NCBI GenBank assembly: GCA_024305405.1
Contig: JAKNDB010000089.1
Location: 62,001-126,000, forward strand
Reading direction: 5' to 3'
Origin: Dirofilaria immitis
Lineage: Eukaryota > Nematoda > Chromadorea > Rhabditida > Onchocercidae
DNA length: 64,000 nt
In this document: positions 14,578 through 27,300 of the stretch, piece after piece
Layout: each line of letters begins with the position of its first letter
How positions within the stretch are numbered: position 1 is the first letter of the stretch
The notes under the pieces: model-generated
Seen by the model: the letters and a program-made list of their open reading frames with translations, nothing else
The model's database searches: none
What the model was told of the DNA's origin: nothing
Program-made: the position numbers and the translations under genes

Positions 14578-16218
14578 AATCTTACTAATAATGCATTTGG
14601 TGATTTTGCAACAATTTAGTATCATATAAATTTTTAAATGGCTTAGATTATATTTTTATAATGCCCATTTCCGTCTTAGGTAACCGGTACGCTTTTGTCT
14701 TTTGCCAAAAAGATATTTACTTTGAAAAATGCAGAAATAACATTTGATGAGTAGATAATGAATACCAGACAAATGATCGGTTTATTCTTGATATGATAAA
14801 AGTTATATGTTAAAGGCAGAAGGCAAAATTTCCAAGAAAGATTGACAAGAAATTCCTTGCTAATGGGAAAACGTATCCGAAATGTGCAATAAATTTAATG
14901 AATTTTTATGAAGACTACAAAAAGTAGGGGCTTATTTAAAGTGACTGAAATTTTCGATTTAACAAAGAAAGTCTGTTTCATCAACATAGTATGACAACGG
15001 ATCTTCATGGGAAATCAAAATATCATTGAATATTTATTTCCTATTTGTTTCAGAATCAATTCATTTTTTATTATAATCACTTATGGTTAATTTCACTTCT
15101 AAGGCTTTTTTGAATTTTACTGATATGATCATGATTTTAAGACAGTTCATTCTATTCAAGTAGCATTAATTAGCAAACAAATTACTAAATTATACCGACC
15201 GTTATTATTTCCTATTTTGCCCTTTTTCCTTTTTTTTAAATAATGGATTTCTTTTTATAATTTTGCGCCATGCATGAAATCAAAGATAATAGGTAGAGCT
15301 CACAACAGTCTTTTCATTCAACAGACTTATCTTCTGATATGTTACAACGAATTTTAGTTGTAATTATTCCATTATCAAAAACCGTTGAAATTATTCGTTT
15401 AGCTGAATTTTCAAGAAATGAATTGCGAAAAATTTTATAAGTAATTTGTAATATTTTGTGCTCTCCAAACAACTAATCAATCGTAAATAAGCAGACCATA
15501 TTAAAACACGAATTTTGTATGGCTTTCAGATATTTTCGTTACAGATTTTATATCCTAAACAGCAAAAATAATGACAGAAGTAAATTGAATAAGGAAAAAA
15601 TATTCAAATTATTTCAGAAAATACATTTATTTGAAAAGCACAATTAAGTCGAATAAAAATTTAAGCCTCATGAATTAATTTTATAAAAAAATAAGCAAAC
15701 TGCTAGAAAATGAATGCAAAAGTGAATTGACAAGTTTAATGTTTTTTTTTTAATTTAATAATAATGAAATCAACAAAAATGAAGGTATTTTAGCTATTGC
15801 TCATTTTTAAATTAATAAGTGACGGTTTTTACCATCTTGTTGTTTCTTTCACTTGTAATTTTACGATTTTTAGTTTTTCTGAAAATTAGATGAAAAATTT
15901 TTGATAAGTATGAACAAGTTTTATAAACTATTGCTTATTATATGTAAAAACATTGCTTAATACTTTGTTGGATTTATTATGATAATATTTAAAAAACATC
16001 TAAAACGTTAATTTTATTATTAATTCTCGCTGAATAAGTTTGTCATACGAGAATATTAGGATGTTTTCCTACTATTTCTTAAAAAATCAGTTAATAACAC
16101 AATTTCTAATTGTAGACTTTGTGAAAATTAACAGCATGCATTCTTGCTGCAAGCATTATTTAGTGTAAAAGTGCAGTCGTGAACTGAATTATATTTGCAG
16201 GAATTTCGGATTCCCATT

Positions 16219-16870
16219 ATGTGGTTATTTTGTGTTCCTAAATCTTCCATTGCTATTATAGTAATGTAAGTTAAAATAATAAACAAACATTTTTATTGTT
16301 ATCATATCATTTATTCAGTTCATTTGTTATTAATATATTCTTTTCTTTTAGAGCGATATTATTATTTGCTGAAACGAATTCAATAGCAAGCTTAAAGTTA
16401 CAATCGTTCAACAATAGTAAAGCCCATCTTAATATAAGTTTTAGACTTTAAATAATGTTTAATGTATTGTATGATGTACTGTAAAAACTTATTTAAATTT
16501 CAGTCATTGTCTGCCAACGGAAAATGCTGTCCTAATATTACTCGGGAAAGAATTAAAAGGCTACGCTTGCGAATGGTGTTGCTAACGTAAATTACCAATA
16601 TAGATATATTTCTTCAGCCAGCAGTGGCCTAGCTGCAAATGGTGCCGCTATTTTAATTAGTGCCCTTGGCGCTGGTTTATTTGCCGTTTAAGAAGCCCCT
16701 AAATGGGAAATCTATAAAATCTTCGCAACATGTTAATTATATAGGTGGTTTCCCATACCATACTATATCCGCGTGAGTTGGCACAAACTGCTTATACGTA
16801 GGAAATTGATACGGTAGAGTATCTTGCTATCAATATTTTCCTTGTAATTATTATTATGGTTGACTGTTGC
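16219..16870 (+). pseudogene. Decayed copy B of the Gly-rich secreted/membrane protein gene
   Basis: Sister of copy A in unit 2. Exon 1 (16219-16265) is preserved. Exon 2 (16352-16433) keeps its length, but its donor dinucleotide is AT instead of GT and the conserved Ala-Glu-Met has become Ala-Glu-Thr. Exon 3 begins at 16504, keeps the Cys-Cys-Pro-Asn motif and then meets an early TAA after a Val-Leu-Leu-Thr tail. The downstream Gly-rich and Tyr-rich regions are recognisable only in pieces. With a lost splice donor and early stop, this copy is very unlikely to make a full protein. Confidence 0.75.
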
Positions 16871-16996
16871 ACTTTATGTTACTGTGTAGATTGAAAACTT
16901 TTGAAGTCTAATGCAAGAATTTTGTTCGTTTGTTGTAATCGTCGATGAATTTCAATAAACTATTGAACAGATTATACACTGAAGTAAAGTTTTGAA

Positions 16997-17545
16997 ATGT
17001 ATCAAGGAACTACATTGTATCTCTCCATTATGCTCACAGATATAGTAGGAATACTACTACGTTTTCGAGTGATGAAGAACGTAGATACTGTAGATGAAGC
17101 GAAAGTATTCTTACAAATAGAACTCCATCTACCAGATAGAAAACGTACCAGATTCATCTGGTTGCAAAAAAAAACAGTTACGGCAAAAATTTGCAATATT
17201 ATCGTTTCAAAAAGTTCCCTTGGAGTGATATCATCATCCTTTTACTAACTGCAACATCAAACCATTACTTAGGAGCCAATGGAATCAAAACCGTACGGGA
17301 AATTCGAAAGAATTTTTATATGTGTCAATGTTATATCATCAGTAATAGATACAGAGAAAGCCTCGAAATATGATGAAACAAAATCTATTTTTGGTGATAC
17401 GACAATGAATATAAGAGAAATTCCTGTCAAATGCTGAGAACTTTAACAATAATATTCAAAAGCAAGATCAAAGGATATTGAAGCAAAGAGAATCATTTCT
17501 ATTACTTGAGATCATGTAAGGAATATCATCCAGGTGGGATTTTCA
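16997..17545 (+). mobile_element. BEL/Pao-type retrotransposon pol fragment (dead)
   Basis: Translated in pieces, the stretch resembles the reverse transcriptase of BEL/Pao LTR retrotransposons: an Ile-Leu-Leu-Arg-Phe-Arg block, then Ala-Lys-Val-Phe-Leu-Gln followed by Asp-Arg and Thr-Arg-Phe-Ile-Trp-Leu (about 17045-17165), then Tyr-Tyr-Arg-Phe-Lys and a Gly-Val-Ile-Ser-Ser-Ser-Phe block (about 17190-17250). The YxDD-type catalytic position near 17320 is degraded, and a Met-Asn-Ile-Arg-Glu block follows at about 17405. Several frameshifts and stops separate the blocks. I see no LTRs, protease or integrase. It lies between duplication units 2 and 3. Family assignment is from motif memory. Confidence 0.7.
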
Positions 17546-17549
17546 ATCT

Positions 17550-17990
17550 TTTCAATAAATTGCTTTTTTTTTAGAAAGAATACATGATTTTCCAACTTCG
17601 GCCTCAAGTTTAATAATGACGTTGCATTTATATAATCAACAAAAAAATTACATGGGGATTATCAATATTAACAATGGCTGGATCTCATGTTCTATAGATA
17701 AATAGAGATCATTCCAAGTTTTATAGGTAAGCAGAGAATGTTACATAGTGGATAGTTAGTAACTGAAAATGAGCTAACAAAGAAAGCAATCCTATAATTT
17801 GTCGCCTCTCAATTTCATCCATTGGGATAAAAGAATTTCAACGAAGCATAACAACCAAATGCGAGTTCATGGCTTTACAGATGCTTTCCTTTGAATTATG
17901 ACATCGTTATTGTTTTATTAGTATTATTGAATCTTTAATACTGATTTCGTAATTGCTGCCGTTTGTTGATATATTATCAAATTTGTCATA
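17550..17990. other. Non-coding stretch between the retroelement fragment and unit 3
   Basis: No gene, RNA or repeat structure stands out. From about 17900 it weakly resembles the sequence near 1390-1540 of unit 1, suggesting an older, diverged piece of the duplicated block. Confidence 0.4.
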
Positions 17991-17995
17991 ATAAA

Positions 17996-18017
17996 GGTTG
18001 AACTATCCAAGTTTGAG
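17996..18017 (+). other. 22-nt match to the nematode spliced leader SL1 (19 of 22)
   Basis: The 22 bases ending in CCAAGTTTGAG differ from the canonical SL1 leader (from memory) only at positions 5, 8 and 11, and are followed by GT, the donor in a real SL RNA gene. The downstream bases do not resemble the rest of an SL RNA (no clear Sm site or stem-loops). The corresponding place in the duplication units (near 1478-1500) is a much weaker match. It may be a chance similarity, a relic of an SL RNA gene, or the leader of a retrocopied trans-spliced mRNA. Confidence 0.25.
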
Positions 18018-20959
18018 GTGCTACAGGTGCTACCATTGAAAGGTAAAAAACCCTCAATTTTTGTTTTGGTTATAGAAGATTTACTACAGCTTGTTCACAT
18101 TTGGATTTATTCTTATGTAAATGCGCACTACAAAAGCCGATGCTTCAGTTTCTCCTTTGCAATTACAAATTCTCTTTCGTGCAATCATATTTTCGCATTA
18201 AATTCGTTTGTAATGAATAATAGTAATTGAAGTTTATTCCGCAATTTTACGAAAAATTCAGTAACTACTGCAAAGAAACTGAATGAGAAACTTCAATTAC
18301 AAAAAGGCTAAATTCTTGAATCAAAATATAACTAAATTTAGAGTAAATAAACCAAACTACACAATCATCCATTTAGCTATTTATCGCACAGTTCATTAAA
18401 ATTCATTAAAAAAAACATGATTTGTTCCAAGAGCTCTATGGAGTGGAAGAATTTATAAAATCATTCCATTTATGAAATGATTAATATGAAATTATTATGA
18501 AAATATGAATTATTCGATCGACTAAAAGAGTTATGAGAAGAAATGCTGGAAGAAGTGATGGAAATCTATGGGCTACTCAATACTTCACCACAAACTCATG
18601 CATATTTTGATGATTATGTAATTATTCACTGATTGATTTTATCTCCTTTGATGTTTGTTTGATCGTACCGATTGTTAACGTTGATGATTAAGAAGGATTT
18701 ATTCTTCATAAATTAAGCAACACGGAAAACTTGTTAAACAAGAAATGCGACAAGATAACAGCAAGACTCAATCCATTCATTACGATGCTTTCAATTTCCT
18801 CAGTCGGGAGCAACAGGAAACTGGAAGTAATTGTGTGATCCATAATTGATAGTCAGATTTAAGAAGTTGCTTTTCATAATCCTGTTTGAAATTTAATTTT
18901 GTCAGAATATCTTGTAAGCAGCGATTATAAACATTGTTTATCGCCGTTATTGTAGATAAATGTGAGAAAAATGGACTCCCATTGTTCCATCGCTTATGCC
19001 CTCTTCTTATGAATGGTATAACATCGTCTTATCTCTATATCTGATTGCCTTATTCCGATAATTACTCTGATTTTATTCTGACCGATAAGGGCGTAGAGAT
19101 AATAATGTGTTATTAATTAAACGGTTTTTGGATATTGTTCAACAAGGTTCAAGTAGTAAACGATCAATCCATAGTTAAGTTTTCTCAGCCAGCAGAAACG
19201 AAATCTTTCCATTCTCCCAGGAGAAGCGATTCGAAAATCCCCAAATAATCTATATCTACTGCAAGTAGTAGAACAATTTTTCTTGTTGTCAATGTTAGCA
19301 ACTTCCGATCCAGTAAAACTTTGCAAACACAGAAATCGCGAAAAAGTTATCTGATAAAATAAAAAATAAAAATTTATATGGGAATTTGTTAGAGATGTAT
19401 TACACCGCAGATTAAGAGCTGTAAATCGTTTTATGTATTCCAAATAAAGGCGGTCCATTTTGGTGATTTTAAAAGTCACTGATCTCGGAATGGGGTGAGG
19501 AAATTGCTAGTCAACAACATCATTTCTCCAAAGGTGCTCCGCAAAATCAGTTAGATGGGCATATCGGGCATCATTTGGTCTCTCAAATGACATCGTCATT
19601 AAGATTGTTTCATTGGTATTATTGAATTTATATTTAGTGATTTTGTAATTGCTGCTATTCATTTATATATCATAAAATTTATCGAAATAACGATTTAATC
19701 AACTTAAATTTTAGATACAACTACTACTGAAAAATAGAAAGAACTCTCAATTTTTATTGTTAAACATTAATTCATTTTCCCACATTAAGGAAGAAGAAAG
19801 TTTTTTCATTTTTTTTTGAAAATTCGGAGGGACGAAGGTTGACTTCAGATGAAATTTTCGGATGAAAAAAGTAGCTGATGACTGCTTCCTATCCCTTGTT
19901 TTCTCGATACAAAGTTGAAGTCAATACTGACTTAAACTATTGATAATCAAATTGTTTCCGCCACTGCAATAAATACTATTGAAGTCCTTTAAATCATTAT
20001 ACACAGGAATTAGTGTCAAAGTAATTTACTATTTCACTTGATTAAAATAACCACTGATAAAATTTTCCATCCGTATTTTCTGCCTATTTTTCATAACAAA
20101 AATTGCTACTGTCACTACTACTTGACTTAATTGTGTTACCATTTCACATTGCAGTATTTTTATGCATACTTTTTTATTTTACATTATTATATCTTTTTCC
20201 ACTTGATTCCTTTATCGTTTTTCATTACTATTGAATAACTAATTCATCGAACATTAATAGATAACGCAGTCATGTGTTTATTTTCAGCATAAGAACTGAA
20301 TAAATTTTCCTGTTTTTGGACTTTGTTTTTAGATAAACAAAGGATCAGTAATCGCTATATTCCTGTTAATGATTTATATGATGACAGGCAAGATTTTAGT
20401 AATATTGAGAATTGCATAACACATAATTCAATACTTTCAATTTAGCAAAAGTAAGATATACGAAGTAAAGTTGCTTTAATTTATTTGTGGCTGAATAATT
20501 TTTGTAATAACAAAAATAAAACTCAATGCAAAATTCTTTCTGCCACCAAATTTGACGAGAATCCAATCTGCGCAGATCAATTTCCCTAAAAAAAAAACAA
20601 AATTTTATTAATATGGAGAATTCCATGATGCATAAGCGAATTAACTTACTTCATGCAATATTTGAATTTAGCTAAAATCAATGAAATTGTATCAATTCAT
20701 TATTTTTTTCGACTAAATAATAAATTTTTCTAAGCCTTTAATTGTTTTAACTCTGATTTTTGTGCCTTTCGTTTTTTTGAAAAGTAGCAATGAAATTGTT
20801 TTTAATAGATATGAGCAAATTTTCATATGTTTTCTCTAGCGCATATGAAAATGTCATCTAATGATTCCATCAAGAATATAACGGGAAATTTTTTGGTATT
20901 TCTTAAGAAAATTTATCAATAATATACATATTGTAAATTTTGTGAATGTGATAGTATCG

Positions 20960-21610
20960 GTTACAAACTTGTATTTGCAGAAAATTTGGATTCATGCTGC
21001 TATTCAGCACTTCTAAATATTCAGCCTGCTCTTATAATAAATAAGTTAAAGTGACAAATAAATGATTTCTGTTATTTTCATATCATTTATTCAGTTCAAT
21101 ATATTCTTCGTCTTCAATACGATACGATTATTTGCTGAAATGACGAAATACAATCGTTCAAATAGTGTCAGAGTCCGCCGCAACTTAGCAGTTTTTTATC
21201 AAAATGCTGTCGTGAAGACGTTGGAAACACAGCGAATTCTATAATTGATTTGATATTGGTTTACTTGTAAAAAGAAAACCAACCGCATATTGGAAATATT
21301 TTATATCAATGTTAATACTATACGTATATGATTATATGGAATGAAAAAGCTATGTTTTATCACCAGAAATTTACACAAATTGTTGAAACAGAGTAAAATA
21401 ATTGATGCAGTAAAGTGTCATATCATACTATTACTATATTATCCACATATCATATTGCTGTAATTTTTATTGTGGTCGTATTGCACTTCATATTACTTAC
21501 TGTGTAAATTGAACACTTAAAAATTGTGCAAAATTTTATTTCCTTATGCATTCTACAAATGCATTCAGTAAAATATTAAGTAGATCATACACTGAAATTA
21601 ACTATTGAAA
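20960..21610 (+). pseudogene. Old relic of the Gly-rich family (copy F)
   Basis: It is the unit 3 sister of the relic at 3310-3965. The exon-2-like stretch near 21115-21170 retains a Leu-Phe-Ala-Glu-Met coding pattern, and the 3' tail is alignable, but splice sites and the Gly-rich core are missing. The 60-residue frame at 21062-21244 crosses the former intron and is not a plausible gene by itself. Confidence 0.5.
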
Positions 21611-23071
21611 TAAACCAAAAAGCTATATTTTAACAGTTATCATATCGAGAGTTTTTCACAACTCCGTAGTAGTTTGTAATATGCAAAATAATCAGCAGCA
21701 ATTGATTTAATTGATAATTTAATCAACAAATCGACTGGGATGGTTCGTTAAAAAAATAATCAGTGAAATGTGGAAATCGATTTCTATAGTTGAAGAAAAA
21801 AACGAAAGCAATGAAAAAAATCATTTCAACGTGGCTTTTTTTGGAATCAAAGATAAGAAAGGAGCGAATAATCGATAACGAGAAAGTTCAATAACCTTAT
21901 TTTACCTTGACTTCAATTAGAAGTTGGTGCACAAGAAATTGTGGCAAAGAAAGTACAAAGTATGAAACCTGAAGCCAAAGTATGAAAGAATAGCGAGTGA
22001 TTGTTTCTGCATTCTTTGTTTTATCGAGATAATTTAATTAAAATTAGCGATAATCAAAACTGAAGTTAGAATTAATTAAAACTATTGGTATAATCAGATT
22101 ATGTAAAACAAAAGGGAAAAAATCAAACTGTTACATGCAGGATAACGAAGATTATTGATATTTAATAAAACTTTGTTCATCTATTCATATATTTTACTTA
22201 TTTTTGAAATTTTGATAAAGTCATCTTAGCTCTCCATACATGCTATTTATGTCCTTTTCATAGGCAAGCAGAATTGTAAACAATTTCTAAATAATTCAGA
22301 TTTTGCAGTTACTTCATTGAAATATCGTTTCTCCAAAAATTAGATTCCATTTAAAATCGCAATTGAAGAATGAAATACAAATGACATTAAAAGAAAAAAC
22401 AGTTACAATAATTCAAAATTTCTAGATCTTTTTTCAAAAAGGTCACTAAATATTTAAGGCTTTTTGAATTTTTTAAAATATCGTTATCAAGGAGAAACGT
22501 GACGTCATTTTTCAAGAAATTAAAAAAATTCATTTTTCAAGAAATTAAATAAAAAGTAATTACCGCACTTTTTTCCCGCAAATTTTTTTCCTTGCAGTTT
22601 TTTTAATGATATAGTTTTTTTTCTAAATTTTTCTTACTTTCATCCGCCCATCTTCGCATCTCATTCTGAAATGCGAAAGTTCATCCCAGGACTTTATATA
22701 GTTTTTCAATCTCCCATAAAATGCTTGTTTTATTTATTCAGAAACCGAAACACTACGATTATTCTCCGTTAAATTTCATAGAATTTATCTCAAATATTTT
22801 TTAATCATGCTTGATACTTTGTTGGACATTTATTATGATAATATTTAAAAAGCATGTGAATCATTAATTTCGTTAATAATTCTCGCTAAATAAGTTATTA
22901 TACAAAAATATCAGAATATTTTTTCCATTATTTCTTTTAAAAATAATCTAATAACACAGTTTTTAATTGCAAGCTTTGTGAATTAATATACATTCATTGC
23001 TGCAAGCATTATTTAGTATAAAAATAGAATCGTGTACTGAATTATATTTGCAGGAATTTCGGATTCTCATT

Positions 23072-23760
23072 ATGTGGTTATTTGGTGTTCCTAAATCTTC
23101 CATTGCTGTTATAATAATGTAAGTTAAAATGATAAACAAATATTTTTATTGTTATCATATCATTTATTCAGTTCATTTTTTATTAATATATTCTTTTCTT
23201 TCAGAGCAATATTATTATTTGCTGAAATGAATGCAATAGCAAGCTTAAAGTTACAATCGTTCAACAATAGTAAGGCCCATGTTAATGTAAGTTTTAGACC
23301 TTAAGTAATGTTTAATATACTGTATAAAGTACTGTAAAAACTTATTTAAATTTCAGTTACCGTCTGCCAATGAAAATGCTGTCCTAATATTGCTCGGAAA
23401 CGAATTAAAAAGTTTATTTATTTCGACGGCAATCTTGGTCTTCTTGGCACAGCTCGTGTACTTACTACACTCAGTTTACCTTCTCTAGGTAGTATCGCAG
23501 GTTTAGCTGGTGCTGCTGGTCTTGGCCTTGGTATTGTTGGCCTGGGCCTTGGTGCTGGTTTGCTTGCTGGTTTAGGAAGCCGTTTTAACTGGAAATCAAC
23601 AAAATCTTCGCAAAATGTTGTTAGTAATGGACGTGGTTCCCCATACCATCCTTTATCCGCGGGAGCTAGCATGTACTGCTTGTTTGTAGGATACGGATAC
23701 AATGGAGTACCTTACTATTTTAGTGCGCCCTGTAATTATTATTATGGTTATTATGGTTAA
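23072..23760 (+). pseudogene. Copy C of the Gly-rich protein gene, one base short in exon 3
   Basis: Exons are 23072-23118, 23205-23286 and 23357-23760, with splice sites and phases identical to the intact copy D. Exon 3 is 404 bases here against 405 in copy D: near 23371 the sequence reads AATGAAAATG where D has AATGGAAAATG. Read as given, the frame shifts after Pro-Ser-Ala-Asn and ends at a TAG near 23490. In the restored phase the rest of exon 3 is fully open and encodes the Gly/Leu/Ala core, a Trp-Lys-Ser-Thr-Lys motif and the Tyr-Gly-Tyr-Tyr-Gly end. Because the downstream frame has stayed open, this is either a very recent lesion or a sequencing/assembly error; the true locus may be functional. 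Confidence 0.8.
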
Positions 23761-24306
23761 CTGTTACACTTTATATTATTGTGTGGATTGAAAACTTTTA
23801 AAGTTTTATGCAGAAATTTTGCTTGCTTGTTGCAATCGTAGATGCTACAATAAACTATTAAACAGATTATGCGCTGAAATAAAATTTTGAAATATATCAA
23901 GGAGCTACATTGTATCTTTGAAATCCCGAAGAAGTCTCTTGGTAAAAGAAATTATGAAAATTTGTTTTTACCAACAAATCATTTAAAAACTATCTTTCGT
24001 AAAATTCTCATTAAAATTTGATGCTAAGAAGTTGAACGATTGTTAGTAGCATAGTAAAATTTCGAAAATATGTAGTAAGTAGTAGAAAATGTTCGACAGC
24101 TTTATTTCACGTTGATTCAATTGACGTATCATGTACAAGTACATTTAATGTATCGATGCAATGAAGTAGCCGATGATTGTTCCTCTTTCTGAAACAAAAC
24201 TGAAATCAAAGTCAATTGAAATTAATAATGGTTAAACTTTTTAGCTGCGGAAATCCTTTGGAATTCATATTAAATTACTGGAACAATTTTCAAAGTGAAT
24301 TATTTA

Positions 24307-27300
24307 GTTCGAAAATGACATTTCAGAAACAAAACTAACTGAAAAGGGTAATCAAATTTATGAAAAAATATAAAAACACGAACTTCACAGACTTTTTGAA
24401 AAAGATAAAATAATATCGAGAATCGCATGATACATAAATGAATTAGTTTACTTCATGTAATATTTGAATTCAACTTGGCGAACTGAAATTTTCTCAATGA
24501 CTTTTTATCTCTGATACCTATTATTTCCTATTGCTCTGCAAAACAAGAAATGCGACAAGACAATAGCCAGACTAAATCCGTTCATCACGATGCTACTAGG
24601 AAAAAAATTCAAAGAATTTTGACTAATTTAGCAGAATTCTTCACATTTGATTAGAACTTGCTTAATTTTTCATAAACAATGTTCATTTGGATGTATTCTC
24701 ATAGGAATGCGCACTACAAAAGCCGATGCTTTAGTTTCTTTTGTTGCAATTATTCTCTTTCGTGCATTCATATCTTTGCATTAAATTGTTTTTAATGAAT
24801 AATAGTAATTGAAGTTTATTCTTCGATTTTACGAAAAATTCAGTAACTACTGCTGAAAATTGAATGAGTAATTTCAACTACAAAAAGCCAAATTTTTGAA
24901 TCAAAATATAACTAAGTTTACGGCAAATTACATAATCATCCATCTAGCTATTTATGATACAGAATTCATTAAAAAAACATGATTTGTTCTAAGAGCCCTA
25001 TGGTAATATTCATGATCTAATGAAAGCATTTTGAATATCGCAGTTTCTTATGTTATGATATACAAGTAAAGAAGTAACGTGGCTAATATTTAGGAAAGTA
25101 TAACTTAATATTGAAAAATGTTAGCTATCAAACAACAAATCATCTTCCATCTGTCTGAATCAAAATATTACGACAGGTGTAATAAGACGATGACGATAAA
25201 ATCAATTTAACAATTAACTATTATAATATTAGAGAAGAGATGCCTATCTTTGTGGGCATTCTGATCTATTCAAATATGGGGAGAAAATCTATTCAAATAC
25301 CTTTGTGGTATATGGTAATAGTTCATTGCAATATTGATAAACATGTTATACTGCTTGTTTTATCGATCCACAGTAGAATTTTATTAAACTCTTTTAACTA
25401 TTTCTGTTTTTAAATACTATCTTCCAGAACATCAGGAAATGGTTACATAATCAAATAGAAACAATAATATAAGAAAGTAATTTCTAATATTTTGTGCTCT
25501 CCAAACAACTAATCAATCGTAAATAGGCAGACCATACTAAAACACGAATTTTGTATGGCTTTCAGATTTTTGTGTTGCAAATTTCGAATTTTAAACAGCA
25601 AAGAAAAATGACAGAGGTAAATTGAATAGGAAAAAATATTCAAATTATCTTTTCAGAAAACACATTTAATTAGAAAAGCGTAATTAAAATCGGACAAAAA
25701 TTTAAGCCTCATGAATCAGTGCTGTGTAAAAAATAAGCAAACTGCTAAAAAATGAATGCAAAAGTGAATTACCTGTCTTAATCTATTTTTTTAATTTATG
25801 CTTTAACTTTTAATTCTATACCATAGAAATCAACAAAAATGAAGATATTTTAGTGTATTATTCATTTTTTAAATCAATAAGTGACGGTTTTTGCTCATCT
25901 TATTATTTCTTTCATTTGTAATTTTACGACTTCTAGTTTTTCTCAAAATTAGATGAAAAAATTTTTTGATAATTGTAAACGAATTTTACAAATTATTGCT
26001 TAACTATAGGTAAAAATATTACATAAAACTTTGTTGGACATTTATTATGGTAATATTTAAGAAGCATGTAAATCATTAATTTTATTATCAATTCTCGCTG
26101 AATAAGTTATTATACAAAAATATCAGAATATTTTTCTATTATTTCTTTAAAAATAAGTTAATAACACAGTTTCTAAATGCAAGCTTTGTGAATTAATAAC
26201 ATGCATTGCTGCAAGCATTATTTAGTATAAAAATAGAATCGTGTACTGAATTATATTTGCAGGAATTTCGGATTCTCATTATGTGGTTATTTGGTGTTCC
26301 TAAATCTTCGATTGCTGTTATAATAATGTAAGTTAAAATGATAAACAAATATTTTTATTGTTATCATATCATTTATTCAGTTCATTTTTTATTAATATAT
26401 TCTTTTCTTTCAGAGCAATATTATTATTTGCTGAAATGAACGCAATAGCAAGCTTAAAGTTACAATCGTTCAACAATAGTGAGGCTCATCTTAATGTAAG
26501 TTTTAGATTTTAAGTAATGTTTAATATACTGTATAAAGTACTGTAAAAACTTATTTAAATTTCAGTCATCGTCTGCCAATGGAAAATGCTGTCCTAATAT
26601 TGCTCGGAAACGAATTAAAAAGTTTATTTTTTTCAAAGGCAATCTTGCTCTGCTTGGCGGAGTTCGTTTAGCAACACTGGTCGGTTTACCTCCTGTAAGT
26701 AGTATCGCAGGTTTAGCTGGTGCTGCTGGTCTTGGCCTTGGTATTATTGGTCTTGGCATTGGTGCTGGTTTACTTGCTGGTTTAGGAAGTCGTTTTAATT
26801 GGAAATCAACAAAATCTTCGCAAAATGTTGTTAGTAATGGACATGGTTTCCCATACCATCCTTTATCCGCGGGAGCTAGCATGTACTGCTTATTTGTAGG
26901 ATACGGATACAATGGAGTACCTTACTATTTTAGTGCGCCCTGTAATTATTATTATGGTTATTATGGTTAACTGTTACACTTTATATTATTGTGTGGATTG
27001 AAAATTTTAAAGTTTTATGCAGAAATTTTGCTTGCTTGTTGCAATCGTAGATGCTACAATAAACTATTAAACAGATTATGTGCTGAAATAAAATTTTGAA
27101 ATATATCAAGGAGCTACATTGTATCTTTGGAATCCCGAAGAAGTCTCTTGGTAAAAGAAATTATGAAAAATTTGTTTTTACCAACAAATCATTTAAAAAC
27201 TATCTTTCGTGAAATTCTCATTAAAATTTGATGCTAAGAAGTTGAACGATTGTTAGTAGCATAGTAAAATTTCGAAAAATATGTAGTAAGTAGTAGAAAA

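Larger units (their letters stand above)
10551..17000. repeat. Segmental duplication unit 2
   Basis: Second copy of the block described for positions 1-10550. It carries an extra segment at about 11120-11550, shared with 18100-18390 and 24600-24960 but absent from unit 1. It lacks the counterpart of about 1680-1750, and the counterpart of about 2550-5500 is replaced by satellite DNA (13470-14577). From about 14585 to 16990 it again follows unit 1 (5505-7930) closely. The similarity is high through non-coding DNA, which suggests recent duplication. The 11120-11550 stretch holds no gene I can support. Confidence 0.8.
18018..24306. repeat. Segmental duplication unit 3
   Basis: Third copy of the block. 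Segments follow units 1 and 2 in this order: 18090-18390 (as 11200-11510), 18740-20380 (as 540-2200), 20385-22805 (as 2880-5245) and 22805-24306 (as 6895-8945). The counterparts of about 2210-2880 and 5250-6890 are deleted. The stretch 18390-18730 has no clear match elsewhere in the window and no gene. The unit holds an old Gly-rich family relic and the nearly intact copy C. Confidence 0.8.
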
